Shown here: piece after piece, positions 26,279 through 35,264 of the stretch | Layout of the letters: every line of letters starts with the position of its first letter | Position numbering within the stretch: the first letter of the stretch is position 1 | Assembly: GCA_905234845.1 (NCBI GenBank) | Contig: CAJOIW010000002.1 | Coordinates: forward strand, 45,157 to 109,156 | Source of the DNA: an uncultured Prevotella sp. | GTDB taxonomy: Bacteria > Bacteroidota > Bacteroidia > Bacteroidales > Bacteroidaceae | Length of the DNA stretch: 64,000 nucleotides | Reading direction: 5' to 3' | The notes under the pieces: generated by a model | Told to the model about the DNA's origin: nothing | Seen by the model: the letters and a program-made list of their open reading frames with translations, nothing else | Database searches by the model: none | Position numbers and translations under genes: made by a program

Positions 26279-26316
26279 GTGCGGGTCGTTTTCATGTTGG
26301 CGGCTCGCACTTGTTT
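26279..26316 (+). terminator. Terminator after the phosphoesterase-like gene
   Basis: Stem GTGCGGGTCG (26279-26288) pairs with CGGCTCGCAC (26301-26310) with two wobble pairs, followed by TTGTTTTTTA. Confidence 0.75.
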
Positions 26317-26372
26317 TTTATAAACGCCACGTTTACACCCCGTAAACGATACGATTTTTTCAATAAACAATA

Positions 26373-26396
26373 AGGGCAGCTAAAACAAGCTGCCCT
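26373..26396 (-). terminator. Hairpin overlapping the ligase stop codon
   Basis: AGGGCAGC (26373-26380) and GCTGCCCT (26389-26396) form an 8-bp stem around the stop codon at 26380-26382. The downstream minus-strand sequence is only moderately T-rich, so it may be a weak terminator. Confidence 0.5.
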
Positions 26397-28422
26397 CTAT
26401 TTCTGTTCTTTGCTTTGCAGGGGTGGGGGAGGAGTCGGCTTTTTCTCCCGAAGAATTGGGGGGAGACGAGGCGGCAAAGCGTGTCACAAATTCGTCCTCT
26501 GAGATGATGGGGATGCCCAGTTGCTGGGCTTTTTGGTTTTTGCCCGAGGTGGAGGTTACGTCGTTGTTAATAAGAAAACTGGTCGCACCACTGACACTAC
26601 CGGCCACTCGCCCGCCCTGGCTCTCTATGTAAGCTTTTAATGCGTTACGGTTGCTGTAGTGGTGAACATCGCCCGTGATGACAAAAGTGAGTCCCTCGCA
26701 GGAATTTCCTGTAGGTGAAGATTGTTGCTGGCTGATGCTGACCTCGTCGAGAAGGCGGTGAAGCATGGCAAGGTTGTCTTCGTCCTTCATCCACGTGATG
26801 AACGAGGCGGATTTCTCCGGCCCGATGCCGTCGATGTGGGCGAAGAAATCGGGTGCCGGAGCATCGGCAGCCTGACGGATGAGCTCGTCGAACGGATAGG
26901 CTGAAAGCAGTCGCTTGCACACGTCGCGCCCACAGAGTGGGATGGAGAGCGCATAGAGCAATTGCTGGGCATCGACCTCACGGGCATGGTCGACAGAGGC
27001 TATGATGTTGGCAGCCGACTTCTGGCCGAAGCCTTCGAGCGCAGCCATCTCGTGCACATGTTCGTGAAGGCGGAAGATGTCGGCATACTGTTGTACCCAA
27101 CCGAGGTTGACAAACCGTGCGAGGGTTTGCTCGGAGATGCCGTCGATGTTGACGCCCTCTTTCGAGACGAAGCGGGCCAGTTTCTTCAGCTGCTTGGCCG
27201 GACAGGTGGGGTTGGTGCAGTGCAGGGTGCGAGTGCCGCTGGCCTCGCTGACCACTACCTCGGTGGGATGTTGGCAGACGGGACACTGGGCAGGAATGTC
27301 GAGCGTGCCGACGGTCTGGTCTACCTTGATGACTTTGGGAATAATCTTATTGGCCTTGATGACTTGCAGACGTGTGCCCTTGCCGCCAATGCCGAGCCGT
27401 TTACACTCGCTGATGTTGCAGAGCGAGGCCCGCTTGACGGTGGTGCCCTCGAGCTCTACGGGCCGGAAGATGGCGACGGGCGAGATGGTGCTGGCTGCAC
27501 ACGACCACTCCACCTCGATGAGTTCGGTCTCGGCAGCCTCGTCGCGCCACTTGAAGGCCAGTCCGGCGCGTGTGGCGTGATGGCCGGTGATGCTGCCGGT
27601 CGCGGCATAGGCGGTATCGTCGTACACTACAACGAGGCCGTCGACGGGGTAGGGACACTGCTCGGGATTCCACGAGTCGATGGCTTGTTCAAGGTTTTCG
27701 TAGGTAGGGTGTTCTACAAGTCGGTGTGCAACGGTGGTCATGCCTTGCCGGGCAATGAAGTCCATGCGCGAGCCCCAAGAAAGGATGGAAGGGGCTGCCA
27801 CCAGCGTGAACGGTATCCACTGGATGTTTCTACGGCGCACCTCGTCGATGTCTTTCAGCGTGAGCGAGCCCGATGCCAGGTTGCGCGGATTGGCATAGTC
27901 TTCGCCGCTCTCCAACAGAAAACGGTCGAAGTCGGCATAGCTGATGACGGCTTCACCGCGAATGACGACGTGACTCTGCTCCGGGATGGTCTGCGGGATT
28001 CCGCTGATGGCTTTAGCCAGATGGGTGATGTTGGTGCCGATACGGCCGTTTCCTCGTGTGACGACCTTTGTCAGTCGGCCGCCGTCGTAGGTGACGACAA
28101 GCGTCAGACCGTCGAGTTTCCACGAAATCCAGACGGGGCGGCCCTCTGCCCACTTCTCCACATCGGCCACCTGCTTGGTCTTGGCCAGCGAGAGTGCAGG
28201 AAATTCGTGCTCCTCTTTCTGTCCGGCGATGTGGTCTTCTGAAACCTTCGCTGTGGGACTGTCGGGCAGCACGGTGCCCGTCTCTTCCTCCAGCCGCTTG
28301 AGTTGGTCGAAGAGCGCATCCCACTCGTAGTCGGTCATCAGTTCGCCTTGGCCGTTGTAGTAGGCTTCCGATGCCTGGTTCAGCCGGTCAATCAGCTGTT
28401 GCATCTGTTGTGTCTTGTCCAT
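26380..28422 (-). CDS. NAD+-dependent DNA ligase, divergent LigA-type paralogue
   Basis: The 680-residue protein has full LigA order: adenylation domain, OB fold, Cys4 zinc finger (CPVCQHP...CTNPTCPAK, about 395-420), helix-hairpin-helix repeats (about 430-570) and a BRCT domain (about 585-660). The nucleotidyl lysine is K102 in SWKLDG. Canonical LigA has Glu two residues before it, here Ser100, and the canonical GDGxxGE segment reads GNGRIGT, so a second conserved Glu is Thr130. These features place it in a divergent branch and suggest a second ligase in addition to a housekeeping LigA elsewhere. It is GC-rich relative to neighbours and its upstream region holds a 66-bp tandem promoter repeat. 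Confidence 0.85.
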   Translation of the reverse strand: MDKTQQMQQLIDRLNQASEAYYNGQGELMTDYEWDALFDQLKRLEEETGTVLPDSPTAKVSEDHIAGQKEEHEFPALSLAKTKQVADVEKWAEGRPVWISWKLDGLTLVVTYDGGRLTKVVTRGNGRIGTNITHLAKAISGIPQTIPEQSHVVIRGEAVISYADFDRFLLESGEDYANPRNLASGSLTLKDIDEVRRRNIQWIPFTLVAAPSILSWGSRMDFIARQGMTTVAHRLVEHPTYENLEQAIDSWNPEQCPYPVDGLVVVYDDTAYAATGSITGHHATRAGLAFKWRDEAAETELIEVEWSCAASTISPVAIFRPVELEGTTVKRASLCNISECKRLGIGGKGTRLQVIKANKIIPKVIKVDQTVGTLDIPAQCPVCQHPTEVVVSEASGTRTLHCTNPTCPAKQLKKLARFVSKEGVNIDGISEQTLARFVNLGWVQQYADIFRLHEHVHEMAALEGFGQKSAANIIASVDHAREVDAQQLLYALSIPLCGRDVCKRLLSAYPFDELIRQAADAPAPDFFAHIDGIGPEKSASFITWMKDEDNLAMLHRLLDEVSISQQQSSPTGNSCEGLTFVITGDVHHYSNRNALKAYIESQGGRVAGSVSGATSFLINNDVTSTSGKNQKAQQLGIPIISEDEFVTRFAASSPPNSSGEKADSSPTPAKQRTEIEGSLF

Positions 28423-28440
28423 AGGTAGATGAATTTTGTC

Positions 28441-28584
28441 TGCAAAAATAATGCAAATCGAACGCCTTCAAGCTTGCTTGAGATGGCTGAGATGCAGCTT
28501 ATTTTCTGCAAAAATAATGCAAATCGAACGCCTTCAAGCTTGCTTGAGATAGCTGAGATGCAGCTTATTTTCTGCAAAAGTAAT
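28441..28584. repeat. 66-bp tandem repeat, two copies plus a partial third
   Basis: Copies begin at 28441 and 28507 and differ at one base; a partial third begins at 28573. Each copy carries a minus-strand TAnnTTTG box (28443-28450, 28509-28516, 28575-28582) facing the ligase gene. The unit contains a dyad around TTCAAGCTTGCTTGA. Confidence 0.9.
28443..28450 (-). promoter_or_regulatory. Proximal ligase promoter box TATTTTTG
   Basis: The box closest to the ligase start (28422), inside the first 66-bp repeat; two further boxes lie 66 and 132 bp upstream. Confidence 0.6.
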
Positions 28585-28615
28585 AAAAAAAATGAAAATT
28601 GTCAATTAAATTTTG

Positions 28616-28623
28616 TACTTTTG
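28616..28623 (+). promoter_or_regulatory. Promoter box TACTTTTG abutting the B3/B4 gene
   Basis: The box ends 5 nt before the ATG at 28629, predicting a leaderless or nearly leaderless mRNA. Confidence 0.6.
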
Positions 28624-28628
28624 TACGC

Positions 28629-29294
28629 ATGAAAGTTTTTGTTGGAAAAGAGATAGAAGCCGTGTGCCCCGAGTTTGTGGGTGCATGTGTAGAGGCCAAC
28701 GTCGTGAATACGCCTTATAGCGAAGGCCTGTGGCAGGAAATCAACGCGTTGGAGGCAGCATTTCGCGCGGAGCTTACAACAGAGTCGTTGAAAGACATCC
28801 CGAGTATCGCCGCCACACGACGTATATATAAGAAATGTGGGAAAGACCCGTCGCGCTATCGTCCGGCATCAGAGGCGCTCATCCGCAGGATGCTTCAGGG
28901 AAAAGAACTCTACAAGGTCGACACGCTGGTCGACTTGATCAACCTGGCCAGCATCCGTTTTGGCTATAGCATCGGAGGATTCGATGCCGATAAGTTTGTA
29001 GGCGAAACACTTACCCTCGGTGTAGGTCGCGAGGGTGAGCCCTACGAGGGTATCGGTCGCGGACAAATCAACATAGCCGGACTGCCCGTCTACCGCGATG
29101 CTGAGGGTGGGGTGGGAACACCCACGAGCGACCACGAGCGTACAAAGATTACACTTGCCACCCGCCGACTCGTCGTTCTCATCAATGGCTACGATGGCAA
29201 CCGCGAACGCGTTTGCCAGAATGCAGAATACATACAAATGCTTTTACAGAAGTATGCCAATAGTGATGGTGGCAGCTATTTCTTGTTTTTATAA
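28629..29294 (+). CDS. B3/B4 tRNA-binding domain protein
   Basis: The frame opens at 28599, inside the promoter region; ATG 28629 (MKVFVGKEIEAVCPEF) is the likely start. The 221-residue protein consists mainly of a B3/B4 domain as found in the beta subunit of phenylalanyl-tRNA synthetase, with RIYKKCGKDPSRYRPASEAL (about 69-88) as the signature. Standalone members have been proposed to edit or recognise mischarged tRNA; no partner gene is adjacent. The last 19 nt overlap the convergent pantothenate kinase gene. Confidence 0.85.
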   Translation: MKVFVGKEIEAVCPEFVGACVEANVVNTPYSEGLWQEINALEAAFRAELTTESLKDIPSIAATRRIYKKCGKDPSRYRPASEALIRRMLQGKELYKVDTLVDLINLASIRFGYSIGGFDADKFVGETLTLGVGREGEPYEGIGRGQINIAGLPVYRDAEGGVGTPTSDHERTKITLATRRLVVLINGYDGNRERVCQNAEYIQMLLQKYANSDGGSYFLFL

Positions 29295-30103
29295 CTGAGT
29301 GCGGCTCCGATGGCTGTGCAAAACTCGGCGTGTTCTGGAACATGGAAACACACGTTGTAAAGCTTTTCCGTTGCTAAGAAAACACGCTGGCACTGAGGAA
29401 GTTGTGATAGGTGACCAATCATCACGAAATCTTTTATTCCACTGCCAAGTGAGGAAAGTATGCTGGCCGAGCAGATGCTCTGCAGTACCATCCAGATTAG
29501 TCCGATGGCAATGTCTTCGGGCGAGGCGTTGCTTTTAGCGTTTCCCCATAGTGAGGCGATGGCATCCATCGGAAGTCCAGGTAACGGATGGGCACTGATG
29601 TCGCCTATAAGCACGTTGATGTTTGCGATGTTGCCCGCTTCTGCCAGAGTTGATACCTGCTTGATGTCATCGGTTTGCAGGAGCAGTCGCGACAACCCTT
29701 GCAGCGTGCCGCCGCCGACTCCAATGCCACCGATGTGACGAATGTCATCATGGTCGCACTTGATGATACTTGTTCCTGTTCCCATACTGACGACCATCAT
29801 CCGTTCAAGATTGATGTCGTGGCGTGCCCCGAGACCGTCGGCAATAAACTCCTCGGCCTTTTCGGTAGGCAGACCGTAGACAGGTGAGTTGATGTAGGCA
29901 CTACCCACACCTGTCAGCATGACCCGCTCTACGTCGGAGAGTTTGATATGGTTGTCGTAGAGGTATTTGCCAAAAGCACCGTAGAGGGAGGACACGGGGT
30001 CAGTCGCTTTAATACGGATGGGAGAGACAACTATACCGCTGTCTGCGATGCCTACTATTTTTGTCGTGCTGATGCCGACATCGATTCCGATAACAATGGC
30101 CAT
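29276..30103 (-). CDS. coaW: Type II pantothenate kinase
   Basis: The frame is open to 30193, but ATG 30103 gives MAIVIGIDVGISTTKIVG, the ASKHA nucleotide-binding start. The 275-residue enzyme phosphorylates pantothenate with ATP, the first step of coenzyme A synthesis. Other ATP-fold motifs are MGTGTSI and GVGGGTLQGLSRLL. Type II kinases occur in a minority of bacteria and usually resist feedback by CoA. A promoter box sits at 30122-30129. Its 3' end overlaps the B3/B4 gene tail to tail. Confidence 0.87.
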   Translation of the reverse strand: MAIVIGIDVGISTTKIVGIADSGIVVSPIRIKATDPVSSLYGAFGKYLYDNHIKLSDVERVMLTGVGSAYINSPVYGLPTEKAEEFIADGLGARHDINLERMMVVSMGTGTSIIKCDHDDIRHIGGIGVGGGTLQGLSRLLLQTDDIKQVSTLAEAGNIANINVLIGDISAHPLPGLPMDAIASLWGNAKSNASPEDIAIGLIWMVLQSICSASILSSLGSGIKDFVMIGHLSQLPQCQRVFLATEKLYNVCFHVPEHAEFCTAIGAALSYKNKK

Positions 30104-30121
30104 AGGTCTCTGATTTTTCGG

Positions 30122-30129
30122 CAAAAATA
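30122..30129 (-). promoter_or_regulatory. Promoter box TATTTTTG for pantothenate kinase
   Basis: Minus-strand TAnnTTTG consensus 18 nt upstream of the start at 30103. Confidence 0.6.
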
Positions 30130-30250
30130 ATAAAATTTGATGAAAGAACATAACAGATTTGACATTTTCATTCAAAAAGTATAAAAAATCCACATCTTCA
30201 CTGATTTGTGCGAAGATGTGGAATTCGTTTTCTTTTATTTTTTAGAAGAG

Positions 30251-33200
30251 TTATTGGACGTGTATTTTAAAGGTTTGTCCATTGCTAATCTTCACGATGA
30301 ATACGCCAGATGGAAGATTGATGCGTTCATCTTCTTTGCACGACATCAAAGATGTAACCATTTGACCTGCAGAACTCCACACTTGAAGGCTCAGACCATC
30401 AGCGTAAAGCACGCGAATGAATCCCTTTCCCGCTATACAACGAGGATTGCCTGTGGTAACCAGATTATCTATTCCTGTAGTCGTCCCCACGTTGAACGTC
30501 AGTGTATTTCCATAAATTGTTCCACTGGATGTTTCTACGAAAGCGCGAAGGCTATATACACCATCAGCAAGCTCCGAAGTGTCAATGGTGCCGAACATCG
30601 TATCGTCGGTGAGCACGCGGGTAATCTCTCCAACACTTTTCGCACGTTTGAAGCTACTATTAGTCTTTGCTTTGGTGAGCCAATATTCGTAGCCTTGCTG
30701 TTCTACTACTTCTGAACCAGCCACATAGTAACCGCAGAGCACGATGCTGTTGTTCTCGCTGTCAGTACGGTAGAGCGTATAAGCCGTAGCTGGATAAAGT
30801 ATAAATTCCCTTTCTGTTCGGAAGTCTTTCCAGTCGCCGTAATAGAAGAAATCAGTCTCATCGGCATTCTTTCCATAGCGCACAGCCGCGCGGAATTCAT
30901 ATTCAGTATCAGCATCAAGCATACCATTGACAAGAGTCAGCACGATAGAGCCGTCATCGTCGAGCCGACCTTGGGTGAAACGCGGTGCTGTTGTCCACCC
31001 TTGCTTCTTCTTCCACTGGAAACCAAACTGAGCACCGCTGTAGCTGTCGCAGACAATAGTACCGCTGAGCGTGGCAGAGCTATTGGAGATGTTTTTGACC
31101 ACAGCACTTGTTTGGGCGGTGATTGGCAGGGTGGAAAAACTGCCTGTTCCACTTACTCGCCCACCTTCTTTCGTGTCAACAAAATAGGTATAAGTACATT
31201 TCGTATTGGGTGTTAAACCTGTCAAGCGTACCGTACCATTTGGGTTGAGGGAATAAATTGTATTGTTGAAAATGATACCTGATGCCGTCTTGGTAGTCGT
31301 GCCCGCAGAGATAGTTCCCATCTTTACGAGTGCGCTGGTTTGCAGTGGGGTCACAGTACCGGCATAGACCTTAACGCTTGCTGTTTGAACCATAATATAA
31401 TTGTTGAAAGTCTCACCACTCACCGTCCATTGCAAATCTACACGATAGGATCGGTCGGGCGTGAGTCCTGTCAAGTCAATGCTATTACCTGATAATGACT
31501 TCCACTCTCCGTAGTCTATCCGGTAACTTAAATTGGTGATAGTTGCAGTTCCTGCTTCTGTATAGACATTTACTCGTGCAGAGGTTTGTGTCACATTACT
31601 TGAGCTAATATTTACACCAACGGGTAAAGTCTTGAATTCAATAGCTTCTTTATATTCTTGCCCATCCGCAGTTTTGGCCACAGCGTAATATGTGTAACTT
31701 GTGTTTGGCAATAGCCCTGAAAGATTGGCATATATCATGTTATCCAGTAGTGTAGCTGGTGTTTCATTTTCATAAACGCCAGTCGCTGCAGCCCAGCTTT
31801 CAATGTCATATACATAATGAATTTCTCCAGTCTCTTCGTCCCACCATTCATCGGTTTTATATGCGATTTTTTCAGATTCACTTAAAGCGTTGAATAACCT
31901 CTCAAGTTCTTCGTAAGAATAAGATATATTTTGTATGAATTTATACTTCACGCCAGTTTCATTTGTGGGAACAACATTTGCCTGTAATGTGGTTGTAGTC
32001 TGGGTGACACTATTTGAGGACACGGATTCAAAGAAGGTAGGTGTAAAACATATTTTTTCTTCGTCCGTTATGAGAACTACAGCATTACGTGGAATTTCAA
32101 GATTCCATATTTTCCCGACAAAAGAGCCATATGCTGTTGTTTGCCAACTAATAGTATGTTTTCCGGCACTTAGAGTCTCAGTTAGGAGCCCTTTATTTGT
32201 TCCGTTATCGGTTAATGTTCCTTTTAATGTGCCATCAATATAGCAGGACATTCTACTGTAGAGATAATAATACTTTGTTTCTTGGCCAGTTCTTTGTGCA
32301 GAAATCCCTTTATGATAACCATCAACACTCCATTCAAAGCTAATAGTTGTAGCCTCTTTTAATTCAAAACTTATAGATAAAGGCATATTGTAGCCTAAAG
32401 ATGCAGAAGATCGAGAACATTGTACGTAATTACTATAAGAGTTCCAGTAACTGTCCTTACTAACAACCTGACAATATTGCGAGGCTTCTATTTTTGTCAA
32501 AGATTTAATGAAGTTTGGGTTGTTGATTTCGACAGTAGGAACGTTTATTTTAGGAGTATCCATAACAAAAACTTTTCCGTTTATCTTTGTTTGTAAACCA
32601 AATCCAAAAATATAACCAGGTTGTAATTGTACTTCTTGTGCAAATCGTTCTTCGCTCGATAGTATATCTGTTGTTCCATATAAATAGAGACTATAAGTGT
32701 CGTCAAATTCTTTGCCTTTATATACCTCTGTTGTCTTAAAAATGTTTATTTTTTTGCTCTCAAGTGGCGGTGCATCGCCACGAATGATTCGTCCATGCAC
32801 AATGGCACTACGTTGATGAACATCGGTGATGCTGTCAATATAAAGTTCAATGCCCTTGGTACTGAAGGTCAGTTCTTCGCTGTACGAAAAGCCGCCTGTA
32901 CGCTCTACGAAGGTTCGTGCGGTATAGGAAGTCTCTACGTCAAGATTGGTGAAATCGAATGTAAATGTCTGTTCCTCTCCAGTAAACTCCTTTGTTGTCC
33001 ATTCTGAGGCTTCAGCTTTTTTGATTTGCATACCACAGCTGTAAATACGTGCTTCGCCATAATCCACGCTGCCTTGGAGCTTGGCGGTAGTTTGTGTGGT
33101 AGAGACCACTTGAGGTTGTAAGGCTCTAATGTCTGTTGTCGTAAAATTAGCCGTTTCACTATAGATAATTTCATTTCCTATAAGTTGTATATAGCTGCGG

Positions 33201-34903
33201 TAATCGTACTTGCTGCTTGGCTGGAGTTTGGTGAGGTCGGCAAACAGACTATCACCACGTTCTTCAACAACTGCTTTTACCCACGTACTTCCCGCACTGA
33301 TTTTGTATTCCAGCCCTCTGCTGACTGCTTCTGCATCGCCATACACAGCCTCTCCCCTGATGGTCGCCGTGGTCTGACGCAGGTTAATGGCGGGTGCAGT
33401 AGTGGCGGTGATAGCTTTGGTTGTAAATGAAACAAGCTCAGAGTCGTTGACGGGCCACTTCTCTTCTAACGTGCTGCTATAGGTCGGAATGAGATAAGGC
33501 TGCGCACTACTGGTGGCGTTCGGATTTAAGCCTGTGAAAGTGTAGGAGATCTTACCATTGGCTATGGCAATGGGTATTTTAAAGTCACTACCGATATTCA
33601 CATTCTTAATATATGCAGAATAAGAAGTGCCAGTATAATAGCTTCCCCAATTTATCGTGTGTGTGCCGGCAGGCAACAATCTAGTTACGGTTTTATATTC
33701 GTCGGTAGCATTGCAAGCTATCGTGGTACCGTCTTCCACATAGTTGATTCTTCCTCCAGAGACTTGGTAATCGAATGAGATAGTACAGGCCTCGGTTAGA
33801 GTAAACGTTACTGTGAGGTATTGATTATTTGTTTTTGTCGTGTTGTAAACATATCCGGACGTGCTGAATTTCCAATAGGTGGAATTGTAACTTATTTCAG
33901 GTTTGCATGATGAGTTTTTGTCATAGAAAGCATCTTCTATCGTTGAAACAGTTAATGCTCGCCGTGGGGCATTGATGCGGAAACTGTTGGTTCCTAATCC
34001 AGACCCTGACCCGGCCCCAGATCCTCCCGACGAAGATGTCGTTTTCAGATACTCTCCTGCATACTTATAAAAGCCAGCCTCGACAGCAGCATCTCCTGCA
34101 TCCACATCACATTCCACGGTGGCAGTTGTCTGGGTAGTGTTAACGACACGCGGTGTGCCAATGCTAATGCCGAGTGTGCGGAACTGGCGGACGGATCCAT
34201 AGACTTTATAGCCGTTGACGGTGCCATATGCACGATACAAATAGTTTTGTCCAGGGTAGAGGTTTGACAGACGCGCTTCTGGTGACATCGAACAATCAAT
34301 CCATTCACCGGGGGTTGTGTTGTGCATTTCAAGATTACGAATCTGGCCTACGCCGTCGCCCACACTTTCCACCGAGGTGCGCACATATTGCCACTTCAGC
34401 GTATGCTTGCCGGCTTCTATCATCGTTGCGAAAGCACCGGTTTTTTCGCCCGAAACGTTAAGAACAATATTTCCGTCGACAACAAACTGTAGTTTTCCCA
34501 TGTCCTCTTGTGACGATACACGATATTGGAAACTGACATCTGTTCTTTTTGAGAATGTGACCGTAGTGCTGAAGTCTGAGGTCAGCAATGCCGAGGTGAG
34601 GTCGTAGTAGCTTTCCACCCATCCTTGGGAACTGACGGTGCGCCAAGGTTTTGAGCCTTGAGTAAACACAACAGGGTCGCTTGTAGCGGTGAGTAACTGT
34701 GTGGCGAAGGCATCTAGTGTAGGAAGCGTACCATACTTGTACTCAAAACCTTTTTGTGTGCTGCCGTCAGCAAATTGTCCGTACAGGGTGGCTCGTGTCT
34801 GGGTGATATTCCCGACAGGGCCAGTTGTCACTTGTTGGGCCGAAAGGTCTGACAACAACGAATTGATTATTGCCCAAAACAGAAAAACTGCAATTCTTTT
34901 CAT
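30251..34903 (-). CDS. 1550-residue repeat-rich surface protein
   Basis: Start 34903 (MKRIAVFLFW) yields a signal peptide ending DLSAQQ; the frame remains open another 51 codons upstream. At least nine Fn3-like modules follow, each opening with a variant of TQTTATVxGxV and a GFEYK-type strand (for example near residues 30, 245, 510, 600 and 690). Interspersed are three beta-sandwich modules with IxFxYxVS and AGxHTIxW motifs that resemble carbohydrate-binding or adhesion folds. The C-terminus (LQVWSSAGQMV...GVFIVKISNGQ) is a sorting-type tail. No catalytic domain is visible, so adhesion or glycan binding is the best guess. AT-rich in the middle, unlike the flanking genes. Confidence 0.75.
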   Translation of the reverse strand: MKRIAVFLFWAIINSLLSDLSAQQVTTGPVGNITQTRATLYGQFADGSTQKGFEYKYGTLPTLDAFATQLLTATSDPVVFTQGSKPWRTVSSQGWVESYYDLTSALLTSDFSTTVTFSKRTDVSFQYRVSSQEDMGKLQFVVDGNIVLNVSGEKTGAFATMIEAGKHTLKWQYVRTSVESVGDGVGQIRNLEMHNTTPGEWIDCSMSPEARLSNLYPGQNYLYRAYGTVNGYKVYGSVRQFRTLGISIGTPRVVNTTQTTATVECDVDAGDAAVEAGFYKYAGEYLKTTSSSGGSGAGSGSGLGTNSFRINAPRRALTVSTIEDAFYDKNSSCKPEISYNSTYWKFSTSGYVYNTTKTNNQYLTVTFTLTEACTISFDYQVSGGRINYVEDGTTIACNATDEYKTVTRLLPAGTHTINWGSYYTGTSYSAYIKNVNIGSDFKIPIAIANGKISYTFTGLNPNATSSAQPYLIPTYSSTLEEKWPVNDSELVSFTTKAITATTAPAINLRQTTATIRGEAVYGDAEAVSRGLEYKISAGSTWVKAVVEERGDSLFADLTKLQPSSKYDYRSYIQLIGNEIIYSETANFTTTDIRALQPQVVSTTQTTAKLQGSVDYGEARIYSCGMQIKKAEASEWTTKEFTGEEQTFTFDFTNLDVETSYTARTFVERTGGFSYSEELTFSTKGIELYIDSITDVHQRSAIVHGRIIRGDAPPLESKKINIFKTTEVYKGKEFDDTYSLYLYGTTDILSSEERFAQEVQLQPGYIFGFGLQTKINGKVFVMDTPKINVPTVEINNPNFIKSLTKIEASQYCQVVSKDSYWNSYSNYVQCSRSSASLGYNMPLSISFELKEATTISFEWSVDGYHKGISAQRTGQETKYYYLYSRMSCYIDGTLKGTLTDNGTNKGLLTETLSAGKHTISWQTTAYGSFVGKIWNLEIPRNAVVLITDEEKICFTPTFFESVSSNSVTQTTTTLQANVVPTNETGVKYKFIQNISYSYEELERLFNALSESEKIAYKTDEWWDEETGEIHYVYDIESWAAATGVYENETPATLLDNMIYANLSGLLPNTSYTYYAVAKTADGQEYKEAIEFKTLPVGVNISSSNVTQTSARVNVYTEAGTATITNLSYRIDYGEWKSLSGNSIDLTGLTPDRSYRVDLQWTVSGETFNNYIMVQTASVKVYAGTVTPLQTSALVKMGTISAGTTTKTASGIIFNNTIYSLNPNGTVRLTGLTPNTKCTYTYFVDTKEGGRVSGTGSFSTLPITAQTSAVVKNISNSSATLSGTIVCDSYSGAQFGFQWKKKQGWTTAPRFTQGRLDDDGSIVLTLVNGMLDADTEYEFRAAVRYGKNADETDFFYYGDWKDFRTEREFILYPATAYTLYRTDSENNSIVLCGYYVAGSEVVEQQGYEYWLTKAKTNSSFKRAKSVGEITRVLTDDTMFGTIDTSELADGVYSLRAFVETSSGTIYGNTLTFNVGTTTGIDNLVTTGNPRCIAGKGFIRVLYADGLSLQVWSSAGQMVTSLMSCKEDERINLPSGVFIVKISNGQTFKIHVQ

Positions 34904-35160
34904 CGATACAATGGTCATCATGCCTCCAGCTGCCAAAAGAGCATTCTTATTAACGTTAGAAGCGTGGAGCTGTATGCCGCTTCTTCGAATGGAGGTCGTG
35001 AGAATTACCCTAAGATGCAGATGCGGCAATAAGTCCACGCCATACACGCGAACCATTACGCCAATCTTGCATCTTATAGAAATTTCTTACGTTTCCATTC
35101 GCAAGTCGAGCATAACGCTTCGTTGGTTCTATTCTGTGCAATCTATTCGGATTGCGATTG
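34904..35160 (-). promoter_or_regulatory. Long 5' leader of the surface protein gene
   Basis: The promoter box at 35161-35168 lies about 255 nt from the chosen start. The leader contains a 20-codon ORF (35072-35010, MQDWRNGSRVWRGL...) and a hairpin with arms AGAAGCG and CGCTTCT (34958-34984). The main frame stays open through the leader from 35056. This looks like a regulatory leader, though an N-terminal extension cannot be excluded. Confidence 0.45.
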
Positions 35161-35168
35161 CAAAAATA
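35161..35168 (-). promoter_or_regulatory. Promoter box TATTTTTG for the surface protein gene
   Basis: Minus-strand TAnnTTTG consensus, facing away from the Nudix promoter at 35243. Confidence 0.55.
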
Positions 35169-35242
35169 CGAAATTATTTCTAAACAATGCAAAAATCACA
35201 ATTATTTTCTTAAAAAGGTATTCTTCTTTCCATAGTTTTGAT

Positions 35243-35250
35243 TATTTTTG
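35243..35250 (+). promoter_or_regulatory. Promoter box TATTTTTG for the Nudix gene
   Basis: TAnnTTTG consensus 50 nt before the start at 35300; it is divergent from the box at 35161-35168. Confidence 0.55.
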
Positions 35251-35264
35251 CATACGGGAATCAA

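Noticed and set aside
26962..28242. 426-codon open frame antisense to the ligase
   Set aside because: Same cause; the ligase frame carries the adenylation, zinc, helix-hairpin and BRCT motifs.
28392..28632. Small ORFs on both strands reading through the 66-bp repeat
   Set aside because: 66 is a multiple of three, so any frame through the repeat stays open; the DNA contains promoter boxes and no coding bias.
34904..35056. 51-residue N-terminal extension of the giant surface protein
   Set aside because: It would bury the signal peptide inside the chain, so the leader interpretation is preferred, though not proven.
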